A stretch of 5,982 nucleotides of DNA from positions 32,398 through 38,379 of the forward strand of contig DDJH01000008.1 in assembly GCA_002338895.1 (NCBI GenBank), written 5' to 3'. A program made the translations under genes and the position numbers. The notes under the pieces were generated by a model that saw nothing but the letters and a program-made list of their open reading frames with translations, did not search any database and was not told where the DNA came from. Shown piece after piece: positions 1-5,553 of this stretch; positions within the stretch are counted from its first letter, which is position 1, and every line of letters begins with the position of its first letter. This DNA comes from Lentisphaeria bacterium UBA1829 (GTDB taxonomy: Bacteria; Verrucomicrobiota; Lentisphaeria; Victivallales; UBA1829).

Positions 1-2
1 CG

Positions 3-386
3 GTTCACCACCTCTTCCGGAAGGAGGATCCGGCGGCTCTGAAACGGGAATTCCTGGAAAAAACGGAAGCTCTGCTGAAATCCGGCGTTCGGATTCTGGC
101 GCATCCGTTTCGGATTTTCCCAAAAGGGTGTGGAATGGAGGAGCCGGAAGAGCTCTATGCTCCGGTGGTGGAGCTGCTGCGCCGATATCATGTGGCGGCG
201 GAAATCAATTTTCATGCGGGATACAGACCGAATCCGGAATTCTTTTCCCTCTGTCTTAAACATGGCGTAAAGCTCTCGCTCGGCACCGATTCCCACAATC
301 TCTACGAGGTCGGCTTCCTCATGCCGCATCTTCAGCTTCTCCGGGACATCGACGCATATTCCCGTCTGGACGAGGTTTTGATCTGA
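3..386 (+). CDS. PHP-domain phosphoesterase, histidinol-phosphatase-like (3' end only)
   Basis: The open frame runs in from the window edge and ends at TGA 384-386, giving the last 127 residues of a longer protein. It shows the C-terminal half of a PHP (polymerase and histidinol phosphatase) domain. An AHPFR motif at fragment residues 33-37 carries a metal-ligand His. An EINFH strand follows at 67-71, and the closing GTDSH motif at 94-98 carries the Asp and His that complete the metal site. In PHP enzymes these residues hold a two- or three-metal centre that hydrolyses phosphate esters. HisJ/HisK-type histidinol phosphatases have this layout, but many PHP proteins of unknown substrate do too, so the substrate is not settled. 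An internal ATG at 135 is not the start, because conserved PHP sequence (AHPFR) lies upstream in the same frame. The gene converges on the minus-strand gene ending at 441. No T-rich terminator is visible in the 54-bp gap. Confidence 0.85.
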   Translation, partial: VHHLFRKEDPAALKREFLEKTEALLKSGVRILAHPFRIFPKGCGMEEPEELYAPVVELLRRYHVAAEINFHAGYRPNPEFFSLCLKHGVKLSLGTDSHNLYEVGFLMPHLQLLRDIDAYSRLDEVLI

Positions 387-440
387 ACGTTTCCCGGGAA
401 AGGACTCCCGGCAGAACGGTCGTTGAAAGGGAAAATTTTC

Positions 441-1418
441 TTACTGCCCCGGCTGAGTAAACAGGTAGGAGGGCGAACGGAGAATTCCTGCGCAGATTCC
501 GTACGGCGTTACGCGGAACTCATAACTTCCGGTCATTTCCAGCGTGCACCGGAGAACCATTGCGCCTGCGGCGATGACCGGAGCAAGCTGTTGATCCATC
601 CCGGGCATTTTTGCAATAGCCTCCTGCGACTGCGAGGAAAGAGAGCGGCTGAGTTCCACCAGAGACGATGTGGTCTGCGGAATGGCGGAGATCGCCTCGA
701 CCGAATCGAACGCCGGATATTTGGAAAGCAGAGCAAGACAGCCGAAGGGCAGGGGGCCGACCGCCATGAATTCCGGTTCAATCGACAATCCGGCTCTCCA
801 TTTTTTGTAGTCTGCGGAAAGAACCGAAAGTTTCTTCATAATGTAGGCGTGAATGGCGATCTGGCGGAAGAGATTAAACCGGTGATGCTTTCTTTTTCGA
901 TACAGATCATTGACCTCGGCCACGCTCAGATCCAGTTCGAACGCGCCGTCAATTCTGGATGCGGTTCCGTAAGAGAAATAGAAGTTGTTGTATCCGGCGT
1001 AAGTTGCAACGACCGGGAGATTCGCCATGGCGTCGGTAATCGCGCCGATGAAATTGAGTCTGGCCTCGTCGCGTCCGCTGAGGAGTGAGGGGAAAAGATC
1101 AAATTCCTTCTGACACCCAAGCAGCAGGATGCTCCGGTTTGGAGCATTCCGGAGCGAAGAGGTCGCCGCCACCCGGAACGTGGAGACACCTTCCTGAAGC
1201 GCCACTTCATGAAATTTGTGCAGAGAGGAAAGCACCCGCTTCATTCCCGCATCGGAGATCAATCCGCCTTCGGTCCGATTCATGTCCATATTCGTGAAGG
1301 TCGTGAACTGATTGATCATTTCGAACGAATTTCCATCCGGCAGTTTTTTCGCGATCAGCATCTGCGTCGTATAGGCGCCGATGAACACTGCGGCGGAAAT
1401 GTTCTCATTTATTGGCAT
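441..1418 (-). CDS. Divergent Ppx/GppA-family protein with degenerate phosphate-binding loops
   Basis: The 325-aa product resembles the N-terminal actin-like fold of exopolyphosphatase/guanosine pentaphosphatase. Recognisable landmarks are an N-terminal strand-turn-strand at residues 9-24, an AATSSLRNAPN segment (84-94) matching the family's AT-x-R-x-A-x-N region, SGRDEARL (114-121) with Glu119 in the place of E. coli Ppx Glu121, and a C-terminal TPYGICAGIL stretch (304-313) like the family's LREGIL. The two phosphate loops are not canonical. The usual D-[IL]-G-S-N-S reads FIGAYT (12-17, Asp replaced by Phe). The usual D-I-G-G-G-S-T-E reads TYAGYNNF (139-146, Asp replaced by Thr and Glu by Phe). 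Classic polyphosphate or pppGpp hydrolysis is therefore doubtful. It may be a pseudoenzyme or a binding protein; this is inference. The length is near that of short, single-module Ppx proteins. The ATG at 1418 is preceded only by a weak purine-rich stretch (GAAAGAG). The frame is intact, so it is not an obvious pseudogene. Confidence 0.75.
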   Translation of the reverse strand: MPINENISAAVFIGAYTTQMLIAKKLPDGNSFEMINQFTTFTNMDMNRTEGGLISDAGMKRVLSSLHKFHEVALQEGVSTFRVAATSSLRNAPNRSILLLGCQKEFDLFPSLLSGRDEARLNFIGAITDAMANLPVVATYAGYNNFYFSYGTASRIDGAFELDLSVAEVNDLYRKRKHHRFNLFRQIAIHAYIMKKLSVLSADYKKWRAGLSIEPEFMAVGPLPFGCLALLSKYPAFDSVEAISAIPQTTSSLVELSRSLSSQSQEAIAKMPGMDQQLAPVIAAGAMVLRCTLEMTGSYEFRVTPYGICAGILRSPSYLFTQPGQ

Positions 1419-1463
1419 CTTTTTTTACTCTTTCGCTTGCTTTTTTTCTCTTTTCTGCCATTG

Positions 1464-1469
1464 TATAAT
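1464..1469 (+). promoter_or_regulatory. Candidate -10 box for the DAHP synthase operon
   Basis: A perfect TATAAT at 1464-1469 is preceded by TG. The -35 region is a T-rich tract with no good TTGACA match (TTGCTT at 1437-1442 would need an over-long 21-base spacer). Use of this box would give a leader of roughly 95 nt before the ATG at 1573. Only the -10 is convincing. Confidence 0.35.
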
Positions 1470-1494
1470 GTAGCTCGGAAAATGAATTGTGCAA
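1465..1494 (-). promoter_or_regulatory. Candidate sigma70-like promoter for the Ppx/GppA-like gene
   Basis: On the minus strand, TTGCAC (1494-1489) lies 18 bases from CATTAT (1470-1465), about 47 bp upstream of the ATG at 1418. The -35 is fair and the -10 imperfect. It overlaps the + strand TATAAT listed separately. Confidence 0.3.
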
Positions 1495-1519
1495 ATGAAA
1501 TTTTCCATGGATGGATGAC

Positions 1520-1549
1520 AACCCTGTGTTTTGAGCTGAAATAAGGGTT
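1520..1549 (+). other. Small inverted repeat in the DAHP synthase leader
   Basis: AACCCT (1520-1525) is complementary to AGGGTT (1544-1549), with an 18-base loop, ending 23 bases before the ATG of the DAHP synthase gene. There is no U-tract after it and no leader peptide rich in aromatic codons, so it does not look like a classical attenuator. The structure is weak and may be chance. Confidence 0.2.
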
Positions 1550-1572
1550 AAAAAAATTGAAAGTGGCCAAAA

Positions 1573-2589
1573 ATGATTATTGTTTTCAAGCCGAACAGTC
1601 CGGAAGCCGAAATTAAAAAAGTCGAAAAGATGGTTTCGGATATGGGGTACGAGCCGCGCCTCATTCGAGGTGTGGAGCACACCGTTCTCGGCGCGGTCGG
1701 GGACGAAAATATGCATATGTCCCTGGAGGCTCTGCGGAATCTGCCCTGTATCGAAGATGTCCACCCCATTCAGAAGAAATATAAACTGGCAAGCAGGGAG
1801 TTTCATCCCGACAATTCCGTTTTCAAGATCGGAAAAGAGGAGATCGGAGGAAAGAAGTTCCAGATTATCGCGGGACCCTGTGCGATCGAATCGGCCGAAC
1901 AGATGGATATCGTGGCATCGACTCTGACGGCGGATGGAGTCGGAATCCTGCGCGGAGGAGCGTTCAAACCCCGCACGTCGCCTTACGACTTCCAGGGTCT
2001 CGGGCAGAAAGGCCTTGAAATCCTGCAGGCGGTCAAAGACAAATACGATGTGCCGGTCGTGACCGAAGTGGTCGGAATTCCGACGATTCAGGCGGTTGCC
2101 GAAGTCGCGGACTGCATCCAGATCGGCGCACGGAACTGTCAGAATTACAACCTGCTGGAAAATGTGGCAAAGGCGGGGCGGCCCGTCCTGCTCAAGCGGG
2201 GAATGTCTACCACGGTCGAAGAGTGGCTGAACGCGGCGGAATATCTGCTCGTTCACGGATGCGAAAACGTGATCCTCTGCGAACGCGGAATCCGGACATT
2301 TGAAACATCCACCCGCAACACGCTGGATATCAGCGCGGTGGCGGTGGCGAAGAAGGAATCCCATCTTCCGGTGATTGTCGACCCGAGTCATGCGGCAGGA
2401 AAACTGGAATTTGTTCTGCCGCTGGCGAAAGCGGCGGCGGCGATCGGGGCGGATGGAATTATTGTCGAATCGCATCCGCAGCCGGTGAAGGCGCTCAGTG
2501 ATGCGGCTCAGCAGATCCCGTGTGCGGACTTCGGGGCGTTCATGGAGGCTCTGCGTCCCTTCGTGGAAGCGGCCGGCCGGACATTATGA
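1573..2589 (+). CDS. aroF: 3-deoxy-7-phosphoheptulonate (DAHP) synthase with N-terminal regulatory domain
   Basis: This cytoplasmic enzyme condenses phosphoenolpyruvate with erythrose 4-phosphate, the first step of the shikimate pathway to aromatic compounds. The 338-aa length equals that of the Thermotoga maritima type of type I enzyme. Residues 1 to about 70 form a ferredoxin-like domain; in that family it binds Tyr or Phe for feedback inhibition. The TIM-barrel domain runs from about 90 to 335. Visible motifs are IAGPC (99-103), the GGAFKPRTSPYDF segment (128-140), LLKRGMS (206-212), ERGIRTFE (237-244), DPSHA (270-274) and VESHP (298-302). The expected metal ligands are all present: Cys103, His273, Glu299 and Asp310. 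The ATG at 1573 gives the full regulatory domain. Its ribosome site is weak (AGTGG, 6 bases upstream). Its TGA overlaps the start of the next gene by 4 bases. Feedback control by Tyr is inferred from the domain only. Confidence 0.97.
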   Translation: MIIVFKPNSPEAEIKKVEKMVSDMGYEPRLIRGVEHTVLGAVGDENMHMSLEALRNLPCIEDVHPIQKKYKLASREFHPDNSVFKIGKEEIGGKKFQIIAGPCAIESAEQMDIVASTLTADGVGILRGGAFKPRTSPYDFQGLGQKGLEILQAVKDKYDVPVVTEVVGIPTIQAVAEVADCIQIGARNCQNYNLLENVAKAGRPVLLKRGMSTTVEEWLNAAEYLLVHGCENVILCERGIRTFETSTRNTLDISAVAVAKKESHLPVIVDPSHAAGKLEFVLPLAKAAAAIGADGIIVESHPQPVKALSDAAQQIPCADFGAFMEALRPFVEAAGRTL

Positions 2590-3146
2590 GTCGGAATCTG
2601 GACGATCAGTGGCGTGCGCTGGCACCTCCGCGGGAGGTGTTCAAGTCGCGCGTCATCACGTTGTGCGCGGAACCGTTCGAGTGTCTGCGCACAGGCGCGG
2701 TTCATGAATTCATCACGTGCCGCACCTGCGACTGGGTCAATGTGGTCGCGCTTACAAAAGACGGGCGTCTGGTTCTGATCCGTCAGTTCCGGCACGGAAC
2801 CGGAAAGACGGAGTGGGAGATCCCCGGCGGATGCATCGATTCCTCCGACGCTTCCCCGGAAGCCGCCGGTGAACGGGAGCTGATGGAGGAAACCGGTTTC
2901 AAAGGGGAAAATCCGAGAATTATCGGACGTGTTCATCCGAATCCGGCTCTGCAGGGCAATCTCTGCTACACCATCCTGATCGAAAAGGCGGAGCGGCTTT
3001 CCGAGCCGAAGCTGGAACCGACGGAGTGCATCGAAACGGAAATCCTTACGGAAGAACAGGTCCGCGCGATGATTCGCAGCGGCGACATCTGTCATGGACT
3101 GGTCCTGAACGCCCTCATGTTCTATTTCATGGAGAAAAACAAATGA
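2586..3146 (+). CDS. Nudix hydrolase, ADP-ribose pyrophosphatase-like
   Basis: The 186-aa protein has the layout of ADP-ribose pyrophosphatase-type Nudix enzymes, which hydrolyse nucleoside diphosphates linked to another group (for example ADP-ribose to AMP and ribose 5-phosphate). A strand VLIRQFRHG (63-71) leads into WEIPGG (77-82) and then the Nudix box, whose core is RELMEETGF (97-105). Arg97, Glu98, Glu101 and Glu102 match the REUXEE metal-binding helix. The front of the box reads GGCIDSSDASPEAA, a GDASP-like variant with one extra residue compared with the strict G-x5-E spacing; this variant also occurs in functional relatives. The start is placed at 2586 because its ATG overlaps the upstream stop (ATGA) and the conserved region begins just after it. 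An in-frame ATG at 2520 lies inside the DAHP synthase gene and would add 22 unrelated residues. No strong ribosome site is seen, so translation probably depends on coupling. Exact substrate unknown. Confidence 0.93.
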   Translation: MSRNLDDQWRALAPPREVFKSRVITLCAEPFECLRTGAVHEFITCRTCDWVNVVALTKDGRLVLIRQFRHGTGKTEWEIPGGCIDSSDASPEAAGERELMEETGFKGENPRIIGRVHPNPALQGNLCYTILIEKAERLSEPKLEPTECIETEILTEEQVRAMIRSGDICHGLVLNALMFYFMEKNK

Positions 3147-3406
3147 AAAGCGCTTACGAACTTGCACTGGAACGAAGCGGCGGAACGCTGAATTCGATTC
3201 CGTCTGAAATCAAGGAGAAAATTTCTGAAATTGAGCAGATCCGCAAAGCAAAAGTCGCGGAGGCGGAGCTCTCGGCTCAGCAGCGGATCGGCCGGGAAAA
3301 CGATCCGGAGAAGATCGCCGAAATCAAGGATGCCCTTGTAACAGAGATCGCTTCGATCAACGATAAATATGAACGGGAAAAGGAGAAGGTCCGCAATTCC
3401 CGCTGA
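3143..3406 (+). CDS. Small charged helical protein of unknown function (87 aa)
   Basis: The product begins MKSAYELALER and is rich in Glu, Lys, Ile and Ala, with no Cys, Trp, signal peptide or membrane segment. From about residue 21 to the end it reads as a helix, probably coiled-coil (EIKEKISEIEQIRKAK at 22-37, then DALVTEIASINDKYEREKEK at 63-82). I recall similar short proteins annotated as hypothetical in PVC-group genomes, but could not check this. The start is well supported: GGAG at 3131-3134 lies 8 bases upstream, and the ATG overlaps the Nudix stop as ATGA. An in-frame ATG at 3026 lies inside the Nudix gene and is rejected. It is the last gene of the operon, 28 bp before a strong terminator. 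A cytoplasmic location and a scaffold or binding role are possible, but the function is unknown. Confidence 0.85.
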   Translation: MKSAYELALERSGGTLNSIPSEIKEKISEIEQIRKAKVAEAELSAQQRIGRENDPEKIAEIKDALVTEIASINDKYEREKEKVRNSR

Positions 3407-3434
3407 TCGTTTTTCGTTCAAAGAAGTTGAGCAG

Positions 3435-3463
3435 AGGGGAATCTCATCCGATTCCCCTTTTTT
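3435..3463 (+). terminator. Intrinsic terminator of the DAHP synthase operon
   Basis: AGGGGAATC (3435-3443) pairs with GATTCCCCT (3450-3458), a 9-bp stem with a 6-base loop, followed by T through 3463. The T-run is on the + side only. The minus-strand transporter gene, which ends at 3474, could form the same hairpin but lacks a U-tract after it. Confidence 0.93.
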
Positions 3464-3473
3464 ATGGATGGAT

Positions 3474-4487
3474 TCAGGAGAGACGGGCTGCCTCGTTCCG
3501 GATTTTCCGTCTGTTGCGGACCCGTCTTCTGCGGTCTGCGCGGACGATGCGGTCCATCATGAGGAACATTCCCGCAAGAAGCGTTCCGGAAATGGAGTGC
3601 CAGACACAGCTGACCGCCGAGGCAAGAGCCGCTTCCGGCATGGACGCGAAATGACGGCTGGCAAGATTGGTGGCAAGACCCGCATTCTGCATGCCGACCT
3701 CCAGAGCGATGGTGCGTTTCTTGGGTTTGGACATTCCCGTGAAACGCCCGACCAGATATCCCAGCAGATACCCCAGTCCGTTGTGCAGGAAAACCGCGGC
3801 GAAGATCATGGCTCCGGAGGAGAAGAAGTGCTCTCCGCTGTACGAGATCACTCCCCCGACGATGCAGGCCAGCCCGATCACCGAAACACCCGGCATGATT
3901 GAACAGATCTCCTGATAGCGCGGGCGGGTTCCGAAAAAGAAGTTTGCAAACGCGCCCAGCGCCACCGGGATGATCGTCACGATCAGAATCGACTGGAACA
4001 TCCCCAGCGCATTGACTTCAATGGAGTTCCCGGAAAGATAAAGGACCAGCAGCGGTGTCGCCACCGGAGCCAGAAGCGTGGACGCCGTCGTCATGCCGAC
4101 CGAAAACGCGACATCCCCCCGGCAGAGAAACGACATGATATTGGACGACACCCCACCCGGACAGCATCCGACCAGAATCAGTCCGGTTGCAATTCCCGGC
4201 GGCAGGTTCAACCCCTTGGCCAGAAAGAACGCCAGAAGCGGCATGATCGTATATTGTGCGCAGGCGCCGATAAAAATATCCATCGGGCGCTTTGCAAGGA
4301 TTTTGAAATCCTCCGGCGTCAGCGTCATACCCATCGTGAGCATGATGATTCCGAGAATCGCCGTCTGCGTGTTCCCCTTGACCCAGAGAAACAGTTCCGG
4401 CTGCCAGAACGTCAGAATTGCAATGAGAATAATAAAAGCGGACGTTTGCGCCGCAAGAAAGCGGCTGATTTTTTTCAGAATTTCCAT
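3474..4487 (-). CDS. Sodium-dependent transporter of the bile acid:sodium symporter (BASS) family
   Basis: The 337-aa inner-membrane protein has about ten hydrophobic segments (for example around residues 15-30, 43-56, 70-90, 97-120, 125-150, 163-184, 200-217, 223-247 and 287-312). It carries the two family signatures, GCCPGGVSSN (107-116) and LEVGMQNAG (262-270). Residues matching the sodium ligands of the Neisseria ASBT structure are all present: Gln78, Ser115, Asn116, Ser129, Thr133, Glu263, Met266 and Gln267. Sodium-coupled uptake is therefore likely. The substrate cannot be read from sequence; bacterial members move varied organic anions such as bile acids, pantoate or keto acids. After the last segment comes a very basic tail (RRRRVRNRRKIR, 319-330), presumably cytoplasmic. 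The ATG at 4487 has AGGA 3 bases upstream and AAGGA about 10 bases upstream. It has its own promoter and is probably monocistronic, converging on the DAHP synthase operon. Confidence 0.93.
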   Translation of the reverse strand: MEILKKISRFLAAQTSAFIILIAILTFWQPELFLWVKGNTQTAILGIIMLTMGMTLTPEDFKILAKRPMDIFIGACAQYTIMPLLAFFLAKGLNLPPGIATGLILVGCCPGGVSSNIMSFLCRGDVAFSVGMTTASTLLAPVATPLLVLYLSGNSIEVNALGMFQSILIVTIIPVALGAFANFFFGTRPRYQEICSIMPGVSVIGLACIVGGVISYSGEHFFSSGAMIFAAVFLHNGLGYLLGYLVGRFTGMSKPKKRTIALEVGMQNAGLATNLASRHFASMPEAALASAVSCVWHSISGTLLAGMFLMMDRIVRADRRRRVRNRRKIRNEAARLS

Positions 4488-4523
4488 TTTTCCTGAATCC
4501 TTTGCAAAACATGCTGATCAATT

Positions 4524-4552
4524 AATATAGCGTTTTTTCCTTTTGTTTTCAA
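4524..4552 (-). promoter_or_regulatory. Promoter of the BASS transporter gene
   Basis: On the minus strand, TTGAAA (4552-4547) is separated by exactly 17 bases from TATATT (4529-4524). The predicted transcript start near 4517 gives a leader of about 30 nt before the ATG at 4487. Spacing and both boxes fit sigma70. Confidence 0.65.
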
Positions 4553-4653
4553 GATTCTTCTCCGCTTTCCTTCAAAATGGTGCGATTCAACTGTAAAATC
4601 CGGAAAAAACAGACGGAAAATCGGTTTTTTTATTAAATTTTAGTCAGGAAGTC
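4553..4653. other. A+T-rich intergenic stretch without recognised gene
   Basis: This is the central part of the 399-bp gene-free region 4488-4886, lying between the two outward-facing promoters. It is rich in A and T runs, with a weak AAAAAAC/GTTTTTT inverted repeat at 4604-4610 and 4624-4630. No open frame with a ribosome site, no RNA gene and no repeat unit was seen. The part next to 4653 could act as an UP element for the downstream promoter. Confidence 0.5.
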
Positions 4654-4681
4654 TTGATTTTTATTGTTTTTATATTATAAT
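4654..4681 (+). promoter_or_regulatory. Promoter of the secreted-protein locus
   Basis: TTGATT (4654-4659), a 16-base spacer and a perfect TATAAT (4676-4681) form a good sigma70-like promoter preceded by A+T-rich DNA. Predicted transcription starts near 4688, which gives a 5' leader of about 200 nt. Confidence 0.65.
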
Positions 4682-4687
4682 GGGATT

Positions 4688-4886
4688 TATCTTCCCCCTG
4701 CACACCCGGGGGCAACTCAAACTCAGGAGAGGGGGCGGACGAGGATCAGATTTAAGAACCTGTTTCAACAGGGAGTTTTCTTCTCTCCGGCGGGAAAGAT
4801 GGCCGGACGAAGTTCTGTCATCGCCGCTGTACGGAAATAACGGATTTCCGGACTCTTCTGAACAAACAAACGAAAGGATCAAAGAT
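4688..4886 (+). promoter_or_regulatory. Long, potentially structured 5' leader of the first secreted-protein gene
   Basis: Four inverted repeats fall in order between the promoter and the start codon: CCCCC/GGGGG (4694-4698 with 4708-4712), CCTGT/ACAGG with a TTCA loop (4759-4763 with 4768-4772, followed by a TTTTCTTC stretch), TCCGGC/GCCGGA (4786-4791 with 4802-4807) and CGGAAAT/ATTTCCG with a 5-base loop (4832-4838 with 4844-4850). A second GGGGG at 4731-4735 could compete for the C-run. The last 35 bases before the start are A-rich and look unstructured, and hold the ribosome site AAAGGA (4873-4878). The frame is open throughout from an ATG at 4680, but that ATG sits in the -10 box and the signal peptide begins at 4887, so the leader is treated as untranslated. 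No known riboswitch class was recognised. Regulation is an inference from length and folding potential. Confidence 0.4.
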
Positions 4887-5477
4887 ATGAAAAGACTCCT
4901 CACACTCTCTCTGGCACTCGCCGCTGTCCTCGCCGTCCAGGGCGCGGACACCATCTTCCGGGTCGACATGGAATCGAAAAAGGATCAGATCGTCCTGAAC
5001 GTGGAAAAAGACGATGACCTGAAAGCAACCAATTTCGGCTGGGGCAAAGCGGATGAGAGAAAGTACACACAGTCCATCGCATTCCGCGAAAAAGTTCCCT
5101 CGACGGAATGGAAGGATTATGATTTCTCGTTCATTCCTTCCAAATCCGGCAAAGTGAATATTTCGATCGGCGCACAGTGGGCAAAGACTCCGGCGGAACG
5201 TCAGTGGGTGCTCGTCAATAAAATGGAACTCAACGATCAGCTGTATAAGAACGGTGATTTCAAGGCAAACTGGAAGACAAAAGACGGCCGCGTGATTCCG
5301 AGCGGTTTCTGGCTCTCGAAAGGTGCCAAATATCTGCCGACCGCCGGGGAAAAGGGGACTCCCGCAATTCTCGTCAATCATGACAACCGTCTCACCTGCA
5401 CGCTGAATGTGGAAGCCGGGAAAAAGTATGAACTGGAATTCGAAGTCAAGGCTGTGAATCCGAACGATTTCAAATAA
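4887..5477 (+). CDS. Secreted protein with CBM4/9-like beta-sandwich features (paralog A)
   Basis: The 196-aa product starts with a clear Sec signal peptide: Lys-Arg, then a Leu/Ala core at residues 4-17, with likely cleavage after VQG19 to leave a mature ADT terminus. The mature part is about 177 aa, rich in Lys, Asp and aromatic residues, with Trp at 52, 75, 98, 107, 129 and 142. Two segments suggest beta-sandwich domains of the carbohydrate-binding type. One is a strand series EWKDYDFSFIP (74-84) to WVLVNKMEL (107-115). The other is NGDF (122-125), the usual opening of CBM4/9-like modules, closing with VEAGKKYELEFEVKAV (175-190). Sugar binding is inferred, not shown, and no catalytic motif was recognised. 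The ATG at 4887 has AAAGGA 8 bases upstream and directly precedes the signal peptide. It has its own promoter and a following terminator, and is about 55% identical over the aligned region to the next gene. Confidence 0.87.
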   Translation: MKRLLTLSLALAAVLAVQGADTIFRVDMESKKDQIVLNVEKDDDLKATNFGWGKADERKYTQSIAFREKVPSTEWKDYDFSFIPSKSGKVNISIGAQWAKTPAERQWVLVNKMELNDQLYKNGDFKANWKTKDGRVIPSGFWLSKGAKYLPTAGEKGTPAILVNHDNRLTCTLNVEAGKKYELEFEVKAVNPNDFK

Positions 5478-5491
5478 GCGGTGTTTTTCTG

Positions 5492-5521
5492 CGCCGGATG
5501 TTTTTTTTCATCCGGCGTTTT
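5492..5521 (+). terminator. Intrinsic terminator with T8 loop after paralog A
   Basis: CGCCGGATG (5492-5500) pairs perfectly with CATCCGGCG (5509-5517), a 9-bp G+C-rich stem. The loop is eight T residues and the stem is followed by TTTTCTC. It lies 14 bp after the stop of paralog A and 36 bp before the start of paralog B. Confidence 0.9.
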
Positions 5522-5553
5522 CTCAAAGATGAATTGAAAAAGGAACTGATGAA

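Noticed and set aside
394..411. CCGGGA/TCCCGG inverted repeat between the PHP and Ppx-like genes
   Set aside because: The stem is only 6 bp with a 6-base loop and there is no T-run on either side, so it was not called a terminator although the location (convergent genes) would suit one.
423..1088. 221-codon + frame opposite the Ppx-like gene
   Set aside because: No ribosome site, no domain, and it lies entirely antisense to a recognisable family protein.
1405..2475. 356-codon open frame on the minus strand opposite the DAHP synthase gene
   Set aside because: It mirrors a gene with all catalytic residues intact. Its translation is Arg/His/Phe-rich without a recognisable domain, and it overlaps the Ppx-like start. 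It is a shadow of codon bias.
2508..3167. 219-codon minus frame opposite the Nudix gene
   Set aside because: It is antisense to a clear Nudix box and has composition typical of shadow frames.
4604..4630. AAAAAAC/GTTTTTT inverted repeat as a terminator for the region
   Set aside because: The stem is nearly all A-T with a 13-base loop, and no gene on either strand ends just before it.
4680..4886. In-frame upstream extension of paralog A from ATG 4680
   Set aside because: The ATG lies in the -10 box, the extension is Arg/Gly-rich, and it would bury the signal peptide. The AAAGGA site points to 4887.
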